This document shows, piece after piece, positions 15,799 through 23,997 of a stretch of 64,000 bases of DNA. Source of the stretch: an uncultured Bacteroidales bacterium (GTDB lineage: Bacteria > Bacteroidota > Bacteroidia > Bacteroidales > WCHB1-69); the NCBI GenBank assembly GCA_905233585.1, contig CAJOFD010000005.1, positions 32,647 to 96,646 of the forward strand. Reading direction: 5' to 3'. The position numbers and the translations under genes are program-made. The notes below the pieces were generated by a model. It did no database searches. It had not been told where the DNA came from and was given only the letters and a program-made list of their open reading frames with translations. How positions within the stretch are numbered: position 1 is the first letter of the stretch; every line of letters begins with the position of its first letter.

Positions 15799-16404
15799 TC
15801 ATTTCTCATTTTCCGATGCTTTCAACTCCACTCTTACGGTGTTTGAATAATGTACTTTTTGGTTTAAATCGACGGTGGCTATGCGATAATAATATGTTTT
15901 TGGGGCTTGCAATCCATTTATCGGCAGATGATTTTTTTTGACAGGCAGCCCTTTGTAACCGTTTACAGGCTGTTGGAAAAGACTGTCGCATGCCAAATAA
16001 AAATAGTAGTCAAAAGATTTGAAATTCCGTTGCCATCTGGCGACGAATGACTGTTTCTCGGGTTTGATTTTGGGCGACAATGCCAGCGGTGGTGTCAGCA
16101 GGCAGTAACTCACCTGACCGCTATGAACGTTTTGGCGGAATTGATACGCACGGATATAAATGCTGTAAACGCTTCCGGGCTTGATATTTTCGTTCAGCAC
16201 TATGCCGGGAACGCCGGTATAATAAGGTATCTGTTTTTTGTTGATAACGACAACTTCGTAGCCGTCAGCCTGAGGCACGCTATCCCACGTTAGGGATATG
16301 GCGGTGGGAGTCGCTCCAACTTTTTGTATCTGTGGAGTAGGGATTTGGGCAAAATTTTTGCAGGTAATCATCACGAGAAACAATGCGGCAAGGTATTTTT
16401 TCAT
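15799..16404 (-). CDS. Fibronectin type III-like secreted protein
   Basis: A 201-residue protein with a signal peptide (residues 1-19, ending CKNFAQ) and two FN3-like modules. The first has ATPTAISLTWDSVPQADGYEVVV, a textbook FN3 first strand; the second spans about residues 110-195 with FVARWQRNFKSFDYYFYLA and TYYYRIATVDLNQKVHYSNTV. FN3 modules mediate protein or carbohydrate contacts. It has no lipobox and no visible T9SS tail, so it is probably periplasmic or secreted. It follows the DUF486 gene by 6 bp and seems to be last in the operon with the GlcNAc-kinase-like gene. Role unknown. Confidence 0.75.
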   Translation of the reverse strand: MKKYLAALFLVMITCKNFAQIPTPQIQKVGATPTAISLTWDSVPQADGYEVVVINKKQIPYYTGVPGIVLNENIKPGSVYSIYIRAYQFRQNVHSGQVSYCLLTPPLALSPKIKPEKQSFVARWQRNFKSFDYYFYLACDSLFQQPVNGYKGLPVKKNHLPINGLQAPKTYYYRIATVDLNQKVHYSNTVRVELKASENEK

Positions 16405-16410
16405 CAGAGT

Positions 16411-16782
16411 TTAGTCTTTAAAGACAAAGTAAACGGCCAACACTATCAGGACAAACGCCAGCAGATGATTCCATTTGAGGCTGGTGTTGCGGAACACCAA
16501 CAACGAAAACAAGACGAATACCGTCAGGGAAATCACCTCTTGAATAACCTTCAATTGTATGATATTGAACGGTCCTCCGTTCGATTCGAAGCCAATGCGG
16601 TTGGCGGGTACTTGCAGACAATATTCAAAAAAGGCTATCGCCCAACTAAAAACGATGATACCTATCAAGGGCAGGGACGAAAACCAGTCAAACTCCCGTA
16701 ATTTAAGATGTCCGTACCACGCAAATGTCATAAAAACATTGGCAACAATGAGCAATAATATTGTCGCTAAACCTTTATTCAT
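16411..16782 (-). CDS. DMT-type small membrane protein (DUF486)
   Basis: A 123-residue integral membrane protein with four hydrophobic helices. It has the DUF486 landmarks FMTFAWYGHLK, AFFEYCLQVPANRIG and FNIIQLKVIQEVISL, and the usual length of ~115-125 residues. The family belongs to the drug/metabolite transporter clan and resembles small multidrug-resistance-type transporters; no substrate is known. It overlaps the upstream GlcNAc-kinase-like gene by 8 bp and is followed 6 bp later by the FN3 protein gene, so the three are probably cotranscribed. Confidence 0.85.
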   Translation of the reverse strand: MNKGLATILLLIVANVFMTFAWYGHLKLREFDWFSSLPLIGIIVFSWAIAFFEYCLQVPANRIGFESNGGPFNIIQLKVIQEVISLTVFVLFSLLVFRNTSLKWNHLLAFVLIVLAVYFVFKD

Positions 16783-17629
16783 GATGTTGATAATATGAAA
16801 TTAAACCTTCGATGGGATTTTGTATGATTGTAGTGATGTTCACATTCAATTCCCTGCCGACTGCCCGCAATTGTTTTTCAAAAACATAGGCGATTGACCC
16901 GATGAAACCGATAGGGTAGTCTTGTACCTCTTCAAATTGGAACACCTGTTCGCGGAAAAAGTCCCGGAAGCAATCTTTCAGCAAGTTGTCTATATACGGA
17001 TGATTGTTGTTTTCCCGCAGAAAGTGTGAATATGAAGCGAAGTAAGCACCCATCTTTGGTGCTTGATACATTTCATAGACAATATCGGAAGGTGTTTTTT
17101 GATTTTCGGCATAAAATTTCTCCGTCAAATCTTTCGGTGTCTTTCCTTTTAATAAATTTTGGATAAACTTCATTCCCAAATAGGTTCCGCTGCCTTCATC
17201 GCCCAAAACATAACCTAACGACAGTATATTTTTTACGATGGATTTTCCGTCATAAATGCAAGAATTAGAACCAGTTCCGAGTATGCAGACGCACATTTTA
17301 TCCCCCTGAGAAATCGATATTGCAGCGCCGAGCATATCATGGTCGGCAATAATCGCTGCATTTGGACTTATCAGCCTTAATATTTTTTGCATGATGGTCT
17401 GTTTGGGGAGGGTGGAGCAGCCTGCACCATAAAAGTATATCTTGGGGATACTTTGTATTTTATGTTCTTTCAAAACCGGAATAACTTCAGTGGTAATGAT
17501 TTTGTTTATCTCTCCTTCTGAAAGATAACTGACATTTATTCCGCTTGTACGGAATTGCAACACCTGATTTTTGTCATCTATATAAGCCCAATCTGTTCCT
17601 GTGGCTCCGCTATCAGCAATTAGTTTCAT
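16775..17629 (-). CDS. BadF/BadG-family ATPase, N-acetylglucosamine kinase-like
   Basis: A 284-residue protein of the ASKHA fold. The phosphate-1 motif is LIADSGATGTDWAYID at residues 3-18, and the second domain has CILGTGSNS and LGDEGSGTYLGMKF near residues 116-150. These match the eukaryotic-type N-acetylglucosamine kinase branch of the BadF/BadG/BcrA/BcrD family, common in Bacteroidota. It probably phosphorylates an amino sugar, perhaps from peptidoglycan recycling, but the substrate is inferred. Promoter box at 17651. DUF486 and FN3 genes follow in the same direction. Confidence 0.8.
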   Translation of the reverse strand: MKLIADSGATGTDWAYIDDKNQVLQFRTSGINVSYLSEGEINKIITTEVIPVLKEHKIQSIPKIYFYGAGCSTLPKQTIMQKILRLISPNAAIIADHDMLGAAISISQGDKMCVCILGTGSNSCIYDGKSIVKNILSLGYVLGDEGSGTYLGMKFIQNLLKGKTPKDLTEKFYAENQKTPSDIVYEMYQAPKMGAYFASYSHFLRENNNHPYIDNLLKDCFRDFFREQVFQFEEVQDYPIGFIGSIAYVFEKQLRAVGRELNVNITTIIQNPIEGLISYYQHHE

Positions 17630-17650
17630 CTGTTATTTTATTATTTTGTA

Positions 17651-17658
17651 CAAAAGTA
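17651..17658 (-). promoter_or_regulatory. -7 promoter box for the GlcNAc-kinase-like gene
   Basis: On the minus strand TACTTTTG, matching TAnnTTTG, 22 bp before the start codon. Confidence 0.55.
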
Positions 17659-17694
17659 CCAAAAAATATAATACCAAAGCGACAATTGCATCAA

Positions 17695-17762
17695 TTTACA
17701 TGTAAAAAATCATGTGAAATTGTATGTAAACAATGTAAAGTAAAATAAAATTTACATGTAAA
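17695..17762. promoter_or_regulatory. Paired TTTACATGTAAA palindromes, candidate operator
   Basis: Two perfect 12-bp palindromes TTTACATGTAAA at 17695-17706 and 17751-17762, with related half-sites (ATGTAAAC) between and after them. They lie in the ~500-bp gap between the divergent GlcNAc-kinase-like and XRE genes. The rest of the gap up to 18090 is extremely AT-rich and I see no gene in it. Which gene is controlled is unknown. Confidence 0.5.
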
Positions 17763-18094
17763 TATATGTAAACTTTTTAAAATAAAAGTAAATCAACGGG
17801 GTAAAAACTGAGTAATTGTGTTGTGGACGCTAAAAATTATTTATTTTCAATAAATTTATTATATTAAAGTATATAAAAACAATATTTTAATTAAAAAATA
17901 CACATAAATACTTTAATAAATTTATGTGAATATAATACTTTTATTCAACTTATTTTAATGTTTTATATAAATATCAGAATAATAGTATTTTATGTTATTT
18001 AAATAAACTAAAACTTTAATAATTTTGCGTTAAATTGTATGTTTTTACATTTTGTAAATTTTGTGAATTTTATTTTGGATAAAAAATAAAGTTG

Positions 18095-18102
18095 TATCTT
18101 TG
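18095..18102 (+). promoter_or_regulatory. -7 promoter box for the XRE regulator
   Basis: TATCTTTG followed by C, preceded by GTTG. It overlaps an upstream TTG codon of the same frame, which rules out that codon and favours the ATG at 18130. Confidence 0.7.
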
Positions 18103-18129
18103 CAAAGTGTAAATTTAATTTTTGCAGAG

Positions 18130-18573
18130 ATGAAAGACAGATTAAAAAAATTTATTGCGGAGATGGGAATAAATCAGGGTGATTTTGCCAAGCAGATTGG
18201 TATCTCCTCCTCCCTATTGAGTTTTATTTTGAATGGGCAGAGAAATATTAATGATAATATTTTATCGGCTATCTTGTTGGCCAATCCGAATCTAAATCCC
18301 AAGTGGTTGATGGATGGTGAAGGTGAAATGTTTTTAACAGCATTACTTCCTGAAGATTATGACGACAAGCAATTGCAGTTGTTTGAAGACAAAGATGAAG
18401 AACCGATAGAAACAACTCCCAAAGTTGAACCGGAATATGTCATACCAGAATCAAATATTCCGAAGCAAGATTCAGTTTCAACTCCGGAATCGCATTCTCA
18501 AGGACATAAAAAAATAAAAAAGATAGTGTTTTTCTATGAGGATAAGACATTTGCAGAATATTATCCCGAATAA
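18130..18573 (+). CDS. XRE-family helix-turn-helix regulator
   Basis: A 147-residue protein. The N-terminal HTH spans about residues 1-60: MKDRLKKFIAEMG, then QGDFAKQIGISSSLLSFILNGQ, then PNLNPKWLMDGEGEMF. This is the Cro/C1 type common in Bacteroidota, with the recurring WLMDGEGEM end. The C-terminal part is acidic and low-complexity, ending in a short basic and aromatic segment (KKIVFFYEDKTFAEYYPE). The start follows from the promoter box at 18095. The target is unknown; the TTTACATGTAAA palindromes 370 bp upstream could be its site, but nothing proves it. Confidence 0.85.
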   Translation: MKDRLKKFIAEMGINQGDFAKQIGISSSLLSFILNGQRNINDNILSAILLANPNLNPKWLMDGEGEMFLTALLPEDYDDKQLQLFEDKDEEPIETTPKVEPEYVIPESNIPKQDSVSTPESHSQGHKKIKKIVFFYEDKTFAEYYPE

Positions 18574-18627
18574 AAGAATATTGAAAAAAAATATATTATT
18601 TTCTTTCATTTGCATAAAAATAAATGC

Positions 18628-18635
18628 TATCTTTG
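18628..18635 (+). promoter_or_regulatory. -7 promoter box for tonB
   Basis: TATCTTTG followed by C, 37 bp upstream of the tonB ATG at 18665. Confidence 0.7.
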
Positions 18636-18664
18636 CACGTGAAAAATTAATATAATAATTGTAT

Positions 18665-19351
18665 ATGGAAGCAAAAAAATCAAAAAAAGCGGATTTGGAA
18701 TGGCGTAAACCTTTATTTCTTGAAATAGGTTTGTTGGTAGCTTTAGTAGTAGTATTACTTGCTTTTGAATATATTGGTACTCGTGACAAGGTAGAAGTCT
18801 TTTCGGGTGGTATTGCGGCTACAATTGAAGAGGAACAGATTATTCAAACAGAACAACAAAAAGACTTGTTGCCTCCTCCTCCTCCAGAAAAAAGTCAAAC
18901 TTTGTTGGAAATAGTTGAAGACGATATTGCTGTTGAAGATATTATCATAGATTCTGAAGCCGATGAAAATATGCAGGTAGAAGAGCATGAATATGTAGAA
19001 GTTTCTGATACAAAAGAAGCCGAACCTGAAGAAGAAGAAGTTTTCGTGATTGTTGAGGAAGAATCTTCATTCCCCGGTGGAGAAGAAGCGTTGTACAAAT
19101 ATCTTCGGGACAACTTGACATATCCGTCAAGAGCAAGAGAAGCCGGTATTGAAGGAACTGTTCGTTTGACTTTCGTTGTTGAGAAAAATGGTAGCATTTC
19201 AAACGTTAGAGTAAAACGTTCCGTTGCAACAGCATTAGACGAAGAAGCCGTAAGAGTTGTGAAGGCTATGCCTAAATGGAACCCCGGCAAACAAAGAGGT
19301 AAGGCTGTTCGTAGTCAATTTGAATTGCCTATTATATTTAAATTGAATTAA
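18665..19351 (+). CDS. tonB: TonB-family energy transducer
   Basis: A 228-residue protein. A short basic cytoplasmic start (MEAKKSKKADLEWRKP) is followed by one membrane helix (about 17-37) and a Pro/Glu-rich periplasmic spacer with PPPPPEKSQT. The C-terminal TonB domain has FPGGEEALYKYL, YPSRAREAGIEGTV and PKWNPGKQRGKAV. TonB passes proton-motive force from ExbBD to outer-membrane receptors. Bacteroidota carry many such genes, so this is one of several. I chose the ATG at 18665 rather than a TTG two codons upstream. A terminator follows; exbBD is not nearby. Confidence 0.92.
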   Translation: MEAKKSKKADLEWRKPLFLEIGLLVALVVVLLAFEYIGTRDKVEVFSGGIAATIEEEQIIQTEQQKDLLPPPPPEKSQTLLEIVEDDIAVEDIIIDSEADENMQVEEHEYVEVSDTKEAEPEEEEVFVIVEEESSFPGGEEALYKYLRDNLTYPSRAREAGIEGTVRLTFVVEKNGSISNVRVKRSVATALDEEAVRVVKAMPKWNPGKQRGKAVRSQFELPIIFKLN

Positions 19352-19373
19352 AAACAAGATAAATAAAAATAAA

Positions 19374-19407
19374 AAAAAAGGCTGTTATCTATAATAGCCT
19401 TTTTTTA
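19374..19407 (+). terminator. Terminator between tonB and the polyprenyl synthetase gene
   Basis: AAAAAGGCTGTTAT pairs with ATAATAGCCTTTTT across a short loop, then a T-run. The synthetase gene starts only 8 bp later and no promoter box is visible in between, so partial read-through is likely. Confidence 0.75.
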
Positions 19408-19414
19408 TATACAG

Positions 19415-20386
19415 ATGATAAGAATGAACGAATTGAATGCATTGATAGCACAAACTATCCAAAGTATAGATTGGCAAAAAAAACCAGAAAATTTGTATCA
19501 ACCTGTAGAATATATTTTGTCTCAAGGCGGAAAACGTATTCGCCCGCATTTATGTTTGATGGCTTGTCGTATGTTTGACGGCAATATTCAGGAAGCCATA
19601 GTACCAGCTGTTGCCTTTGAAATGTTGCATAATTTCACTCTAATCCATGATGATATTATGGACAAAGCCGATTTAAGACGGGGCAAAGAAACTATTTATA
19701 AAAAATGGAATACCAATATTGCCATTTTGTCAGGAGATACGCTATTTGCAAAGGCTTTTGAGTATATGCTTTCATATCAAGGAGAGGGCAAAGACGAGTT
19801 GCTGAAATTATTGACCAAAACTTCTGTAGAAATATGTGAAGGACAACAATATGACCTTGATTTTGAACAAATGGAAAATGTGTCCGTTCAACAATATTTG
19901 GAAATGATACGCTTAAAAACATCAGTGATGTTGGCGGCTTGTTTGCAGGCAGGAGCGATTGTGGCAAACGCCAATACAACCCATCAAGAAATGATTTACC
20001 AATTTGGGATAAAAATCGGATTGGCATTTCAAATCCAAGATGATTTTTTAGATGTTTATGCCGACGTGGAAAAATTTGGCAAACAAGTAGGCGGAGATAT
20101 TGCTGAAAATAAAAAAACATATATGCTTTTACAATTAATTAATATAATAGATAATCAAGATAAGCAAACCCTTTACTATTATATGAATCACAATTTGGAA
20201 AAACAAGATAAATATCAAAAAGTAAAAGCATTATACGACAAATACAAAATTGGTGATATGGCAAAACAAGTCATCAATACGTATTTTGAAGAAGCAATGG
20301 ATTTGTTGAAACAAATAAATATTGCAGAGGCCAACAAACAAGAATTGTTGGTTTTTGCCAATAAATTGATGAATAGAGACTACTAA
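19415..20386 (+). CDS. trans-Polyprenyl diphosphate synthase
   Basis: A 323-residue all-helical prenyltransferase. The first aspartate-rich motif DDIMD is near residue 78 (FTLIHDDIMDKADLRRG), the second, DDFLD, near residue 208, and the substrate-binding GGKRIRPHL near residue 35. It condenses isopentenyl diphosphate onto allylic diphosphates; chain length (geranylgeranyl up to octaprenyl, for menaquinone) cannot be read from the sequence. The next gene, PBP2, starts 2 bp after its stop. A second in-frame ATG at 19424 is an alternative start. Confidence 0.93.
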   Translation: MIRMNELNALIAQTIQSIDWQKKPENLYQPVEYILSQGGKRIRPHLCLMACRMFDGNIQEAIVPAVAFEMLHNFTLIHDDIMDKADLRRGKETIYKKWNTNIAILSGDTLFAKAFEYMLSYQGEGKDELLKLLTKTSVEICEGQQYDLDFEQMENVSVQQYLEMIRLKTSVMLAACLQAGAIVANANTTHQEMIYQFGIKIGLAFQIQDDFLDVYADVEKFGKQVGGDIAENKKTYMLLQLINIIDNQDKQTLYYYMNHNLEKQDKYQKVKALYDKYKIGDMAKQVINTYFEEAMDLLKQINIAEANKQELLVFANKLMNRDY

Positions 20387-20388
20387 TT

Positions 20389-22218
20389 ATGGTCAATCGA
20401 GACATTTATAAAGGACGACAGTTTATCATTTTATTCTTTTTGGGTATTGTTGCCATCATTTATGTCATTCGTTTGTTTTTTTTACAAGTGATTGACGACA
20501 AATGGAAAAGTGCTGCGGAGAATAATGCCATTCGTAGAATTGTCAATGCCGCTCCAAGAGGGGTGATATATGATAGAAACGGAGCAATATTAGTTGATAA
20601 TGAAATGTCTTACGATTTAATGGTCGTTCCCTTTAATGTCAAAGATTTGGATACAATTGAATTAAGTTTTATTTTAGGTATAGACACCGCCGATTTAATG
20701 GCTCGCTTAAGAAAAGCCAAAAACTATTCTTCATACGTTCCTTCAGTTTTGGTAAAACAACTTACTCCGCAAATGAATGCTTATATATTAGAGCGTTCGC
20801 ATAAATATAAGGGTTTTTATGTGTATCCCCGTACGGTAAGAAAATATCATACCAGTGGAGCGGCTCATTCGTTGGGGTATATTGCCGAAGTGAATTATAA
20901 TGATATGGAAAAAGACAATTACTATGCTTTGGGAGATTATATTGGCAAAAGTGGTATAGAACGTTATTATGAAACAGATTTGCGTGGTACCAAAGGTGTA
21001 AGGTATGTATTGGTAGATAATTTCAGACGAGATAAAGGAAGTTATAAAGACGGAGAATTGGATATAGATGCTGTTCCCGGGAAAAGTTTGTGGTGTTCCC
21101 TAGATAAAGATTTGCAAGAATATGGAGAAAAACTCATGAAAGGCAAGCGGGGTAGTATTGTTGCCATAGAACCCTCAAGTGGTGAAATCTTGGCTTTGGT
21201 AAGCAGTCCCTCCTACGATCCATCATTATTGATAGGTAGCGATAGAGGAAAAAATTACATGAAATTGCAAAATGATTCAATCAATAAACCATTGTTCAAT
21301 AGAGCTTTAATGGCACAATATCCTCCCGGTTCCACATTTAAATTGGTAAATGCTTTGGTGTTTCAACAAGCCCATATTGTCAATAATTCCACATTATATT
21401 CATGTAGTATGGGCTATGCTTATGGAAATCGAAAATTGGGGTGCCATGGTCATGCTTCTCCACTTGATATTATAGGTTCTGTGCAAAATTCATGCAACGC
21501 TTGGTATTGTCGCGGTTTGGTATCCATGTTGGAAAACCGAAAATATTACAAATCAACAGAAGATGCTTATAATCATTGGTATAAAATGGTTACTCAATTG
21601 GGGTTTGGACAAAAATTTAATAGTGATTTGCCTTATGAATTAACCGGCTTTATTCCATCTGCAGAATTTTACAATAAACATTATGGTCAAGGACGATGGA
21701 AAGCCACCACTATAATTTCCATATCTATAGGTCAAGGAGAAATAAATGCCACTCCAATACAATTGGCCAATTTGGTTTCGACCATTGCCAATAGAGGTTA
21801 TTATTATCCGCCACACATTGTAAAAGCGATAGGACATAAGGATTCATTAAATACCAATTTTAACCAGAAAAAAAATTCAGGTATAGAAGCCAAATATTTT
21901 GAACCTGTTATTTTAGGTATGGAAAGAGCGGTAACAGGCGGTACTGCACGCAGGGCAGCCGTACCGGGATATAGAGTAGGGGCAAAAACGGGAACGGCTC
22001 AAAATCCACCCTACGCAGACCATTCTTTATTGGTGTGCTTTGCGCCGTTGGAAAATCCTAAAATAGCAATTTCTGTTATTGTTGAGAATGGAGGGTTTGG
22101 AGCAACTTGGGCTGCACCTATCGCCAGTTTGATGATGGAAAAATATCTTACGGATACCATCACCCGTCCTGATTTAGAAGCCTCTATTGCCAATCGTTCA
22201 ATTTATTATGTAAAATAG
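20389..22218 (+). CDS. mrdA: Penicillin-binding protein 2 (peptidoglycan transpeptidase)
   Basis: A 609-residue class B PBP. One N-terminal membrane helix (residues ~11-30) is followed by the dimerisation domain with the APRGVIYDRNG motif and then the transpeptidase domain. That domain has the catalytic serine in PPGSTFKL (near 313), the SCN motif in VQNSCNAWYC and KTGTAQNP near 532. It crosslinks peptidoglycan during cell elongation, together with the glycosyltransferase RodA, whose gene starts one base after its stop. The upstream neighbour makes isoprenoid chains. MreB/C/D are not in the window. Confidence 0.96.
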   Translation: MVNRDIYKGRQFIILFFLGIVAIIYVIRLFFLQVIDDKWKSAAENNAIRRIVNAAPRGVIYDRNGAILVDNEMSYDLMVVPFNVKDLDTIELSFILGIDTADLMARLRKAKNYSSYVPSVLVKQLTPQMNAYILERSHKYKGFYVYPRTVRKYHTSGAAHSLGYIAEVNYNDMEKDNYYALGDYIGKSGIERYYETDLRGTKGVRYVLVDNFRRDKGSYKDGELDIDAVPGKSLWCSLDKDLQEYGEKLMKGKRGSIVAIEPSSGEILALVSSPSYDPSLLIGSDRGKNYMKLQNDSINKPLFNRALMAQYPPGSTFKLVNALVFQQAHIVNNSTLYSCSMGYAYGNRKLGCHGHASPLDIIGSVQNSCNAWYCRGLVSMLENRKYYKSTEDAYNHWYKMVTQLGFGQKFNSDLPYELTGFIPSAEFYNKHYGQGRWKATTIISISIGQGEINATPIQLANLVSTIANRGYYYPPHIVKAIGHKDSLNTNFNQKKNSGIEAKYFEPVILGMERAVTGGTARRAAVPGYRVGAKTGTAQNPPYADHSLLVCFAPLENPKIAISVIVENGGFGATWAAPIASLMMEKYLTDTITRPDLEASIANRSIYYVK

Positions 22219-22219
22219 T

Positions 22220-23449
22220 ATGAAATCCAGATTTGACAAACGGTTGATTGTTTACTATCTTATATTGGTTTTTATAGGATTTATGAGCGTTTTGTCCACT
22301 TCGTACAAACAGGGACATTTTTCGTTCCAAACAAGTTATGGCTATCAGATGATATGGATTGCTACTTCTATTATATTGGCTATTGTTATTTGTGTATTTA
22401 ACAATAGATTTTTTTGGCATGCCGCACCATGGCTCTATACGTTTTTTACAATAATGTTGGTTGTTGTAGTACTCTTTGGTACGGAACGTTCTGGGGCAAA
22501 ATCGTGGTTGGGAATCGGCAATTTTGGCATACAACCCGCAGAATTTGCCAAATATGCCACTTGTTTGTTCTTGGCACGCCGTTTGTCGGATATGCATTGC
22601 GATTTAAGCAAAAAGAAATCTCTCATTCCTATTCTTGTTATTATAGGTATTCCTATTGGTTTGATATTGTTGCAAAACGATACAGGTTCAGCTTTGCCTT
22701 TGTTGTTCTTGGTGTTTGCCTTGTTTAGAGAAGGTTTGACACCATGGATACTTATTATTGCAGTTTGTGCCGTTGTATTGTTTGTACTGCTGGTATATTT
22801 GCCACAATGGATTGTATTTGCTATGGTTGTTCTTTTATTTGCTTGGATGATGTTCCGATTGAGAAAACGTAAAAAGTATCATTTGGGACTTATTATCGTT
22901 TTCCTTATTGTCACCACCTATATTTTTACAGTTGATTTGGTTTATAATCAAGTATTAAAACCTCATCAAAAACAAAGAATTGAATTGTTGTTTGGAAAAA
23001 TAAACGATACCAAAGGGATAGGATACAATGTCAATCAAGCCAAAATCGCCATTGGTTCGGGAGGATTCTTTGGCAAAGGTTTTGGCAATGGTACCCAAAC
23101 AAAATTAAATTTTGTCCCGGAACAGGTTACAGACTTTATTTTCTGTACCATAGGGGAAGAAGGTGGATTTGTCGGTACTACATTTGTCATTATTATTTTT
23201 GTTCTGTTAATTGGGCGTATTATTCGTATCGCCGAAAAAAGTCAAAATGCTTTTGTCCGTTCGTATGGTTATTGTATTGCGAGCATATTTTTTGCCCACG
23301 TGGCTATTAATATAGGTATGACCATTGGTTTGATGCCTGTAATAGGTATTCCTTTGCCATTCATTAGTTATGGCGGATCTTCCTTATGGGCTTTTACCTT
23401 AATGTTGTTTACATTTATTATGGAATCCAGAAACGATAATTGGGATTAA
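22220..23449 (+). CDS. rodA: Rod-shape peptidoglycan polymerase RodA
   Basis: A 409-residue SEDS-family membrane protein with about ten helices. Family signatures are GIQPAEFAKYA (containing the conserved glutamate), LLQNDTGSALPLL (containing the catalytic aspartate of SEDS polymerases) and, at the C-terminus, GLMPVIGIPLPFISYGGSS. It polymerises lipid II into glycan strands and partners with PBP2, encoded directly upstream. It converges with the nitroreductase gene, only 3 bp away. Assignment to RodA rather than FtsW rests on the PBP2 pairing. Confidence 0.95.
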   Translation: MKSRFDKRLIVYYLILVFIGFMSVLSTSYKQGHFSFQTSYGYQMIWIATSIILAIVICVFNNRFFWHAAPWLYTFFTIMLVVVVLFGTERSGAKSWLGIGNFGIQPAEFAKYATCLFLARRLSDMHCDLSKKKSLIPILVIIGIPIGLILLQNDTGSALPLLFLVFALFREGLTPWILIIAVCAVVLFVLLVYLPQWIVFAMVVLLFAWMMFRLRKRKKYHLGLIIVFLIVTTYIFTVDLVYNQVLKPHQKQRIELLFGKINDTKGIGYNVNQAKIAIGSGGFFGKGFGNGTQTKLNFVPEQVTDFIFCTIGEEGGFVGTTFVIIIFVLLIGRIIRIAEKSQNAFVRSYGYCIASIFFAHVAINIGMTIGLMPVIGIPLPFISYGGSSLWAFTLMLFTFIMESRNDNWD

Positions 23450-23452
23450 AGT

Positions 23453-23986
23453 TTAATAACGATTTATTCTCATTATTTCACTTAAAGGTTTTCTTATTTT
23501 TTTCCTCTGTTCATTATCGGTATATCCTATGCTTACTATCAATGCCAAATGTTTATAGGGTGGAATATGCAGTAATTTTTTCACTTTTTTTTCGTTAAAC
23601 CACCCCATGATACAGGTTCCCAGACCAAGTTCTTGTGCTTGAAGACAAAGATTTTCTGTTGCAATGCCAATATCCATAAGAGAATAATCTTTGCGTTTGA
23701 TTAAACTTCCAATCCAAGAGGTAAAATTCGGCTTTTCAACAATAATAGCAACAATTACTGGTGCTTGTTCCACAAATTTATTCATACCCAAACTATTGGC
23801 ACATTTAGCTATTTCATTTTTCAAGTCTTTATCATCAACTATCACAAAAGTCCAACCTTGAGCATTGCATGCAGATGGGGCTAAACGAGCCGCTTCTATA
23901 CATTGTTGTATTTTTTCTTTTTCAACGGGTTTGTCTAAATATGCTCTTTCGCTTTGTCTGTTTTGAATGGCTTCTGTTACGGTCAT
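23453..23986 (-). CDS. Nitroreductase family flavoprotein
   Basis: A 177-residue FMN-dependent nitroreductase-like protein. It opens with VTEAIQNRQSERAY (the R-x-S-x-R motif of the family) and continues with ARLAPSACNAQGWTFVIV and GIATENLCLQAQELGLGTCIMGWF. Such enzymes reduce nitroaromatics, quinones or enoyl substrates, or act in cofactor breakdown; the physiological substrate is not evident. It starts 11 bp after the lptD stop and is probably cotranscribed. Confidence 0.9.
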   Translation of the reverse strand: MTVTEAIQNRQSERAYLDKPVEKEKIQQCIEAARLAPSACNAQGWTFVIVDDKDLKNEIAKCANSLGMNKFVEQAPVIVAIIVEKPNFTSWIGSLIKRKDYSLMDIGIATENLCLQAQELGLGTCIMGWFNEKKVKKLLHIPPYKHLALIVSIGYTDNEQRKKIRKPLSEIMRINRY

Positions 23987-23997
23987 AATGTTGATAT

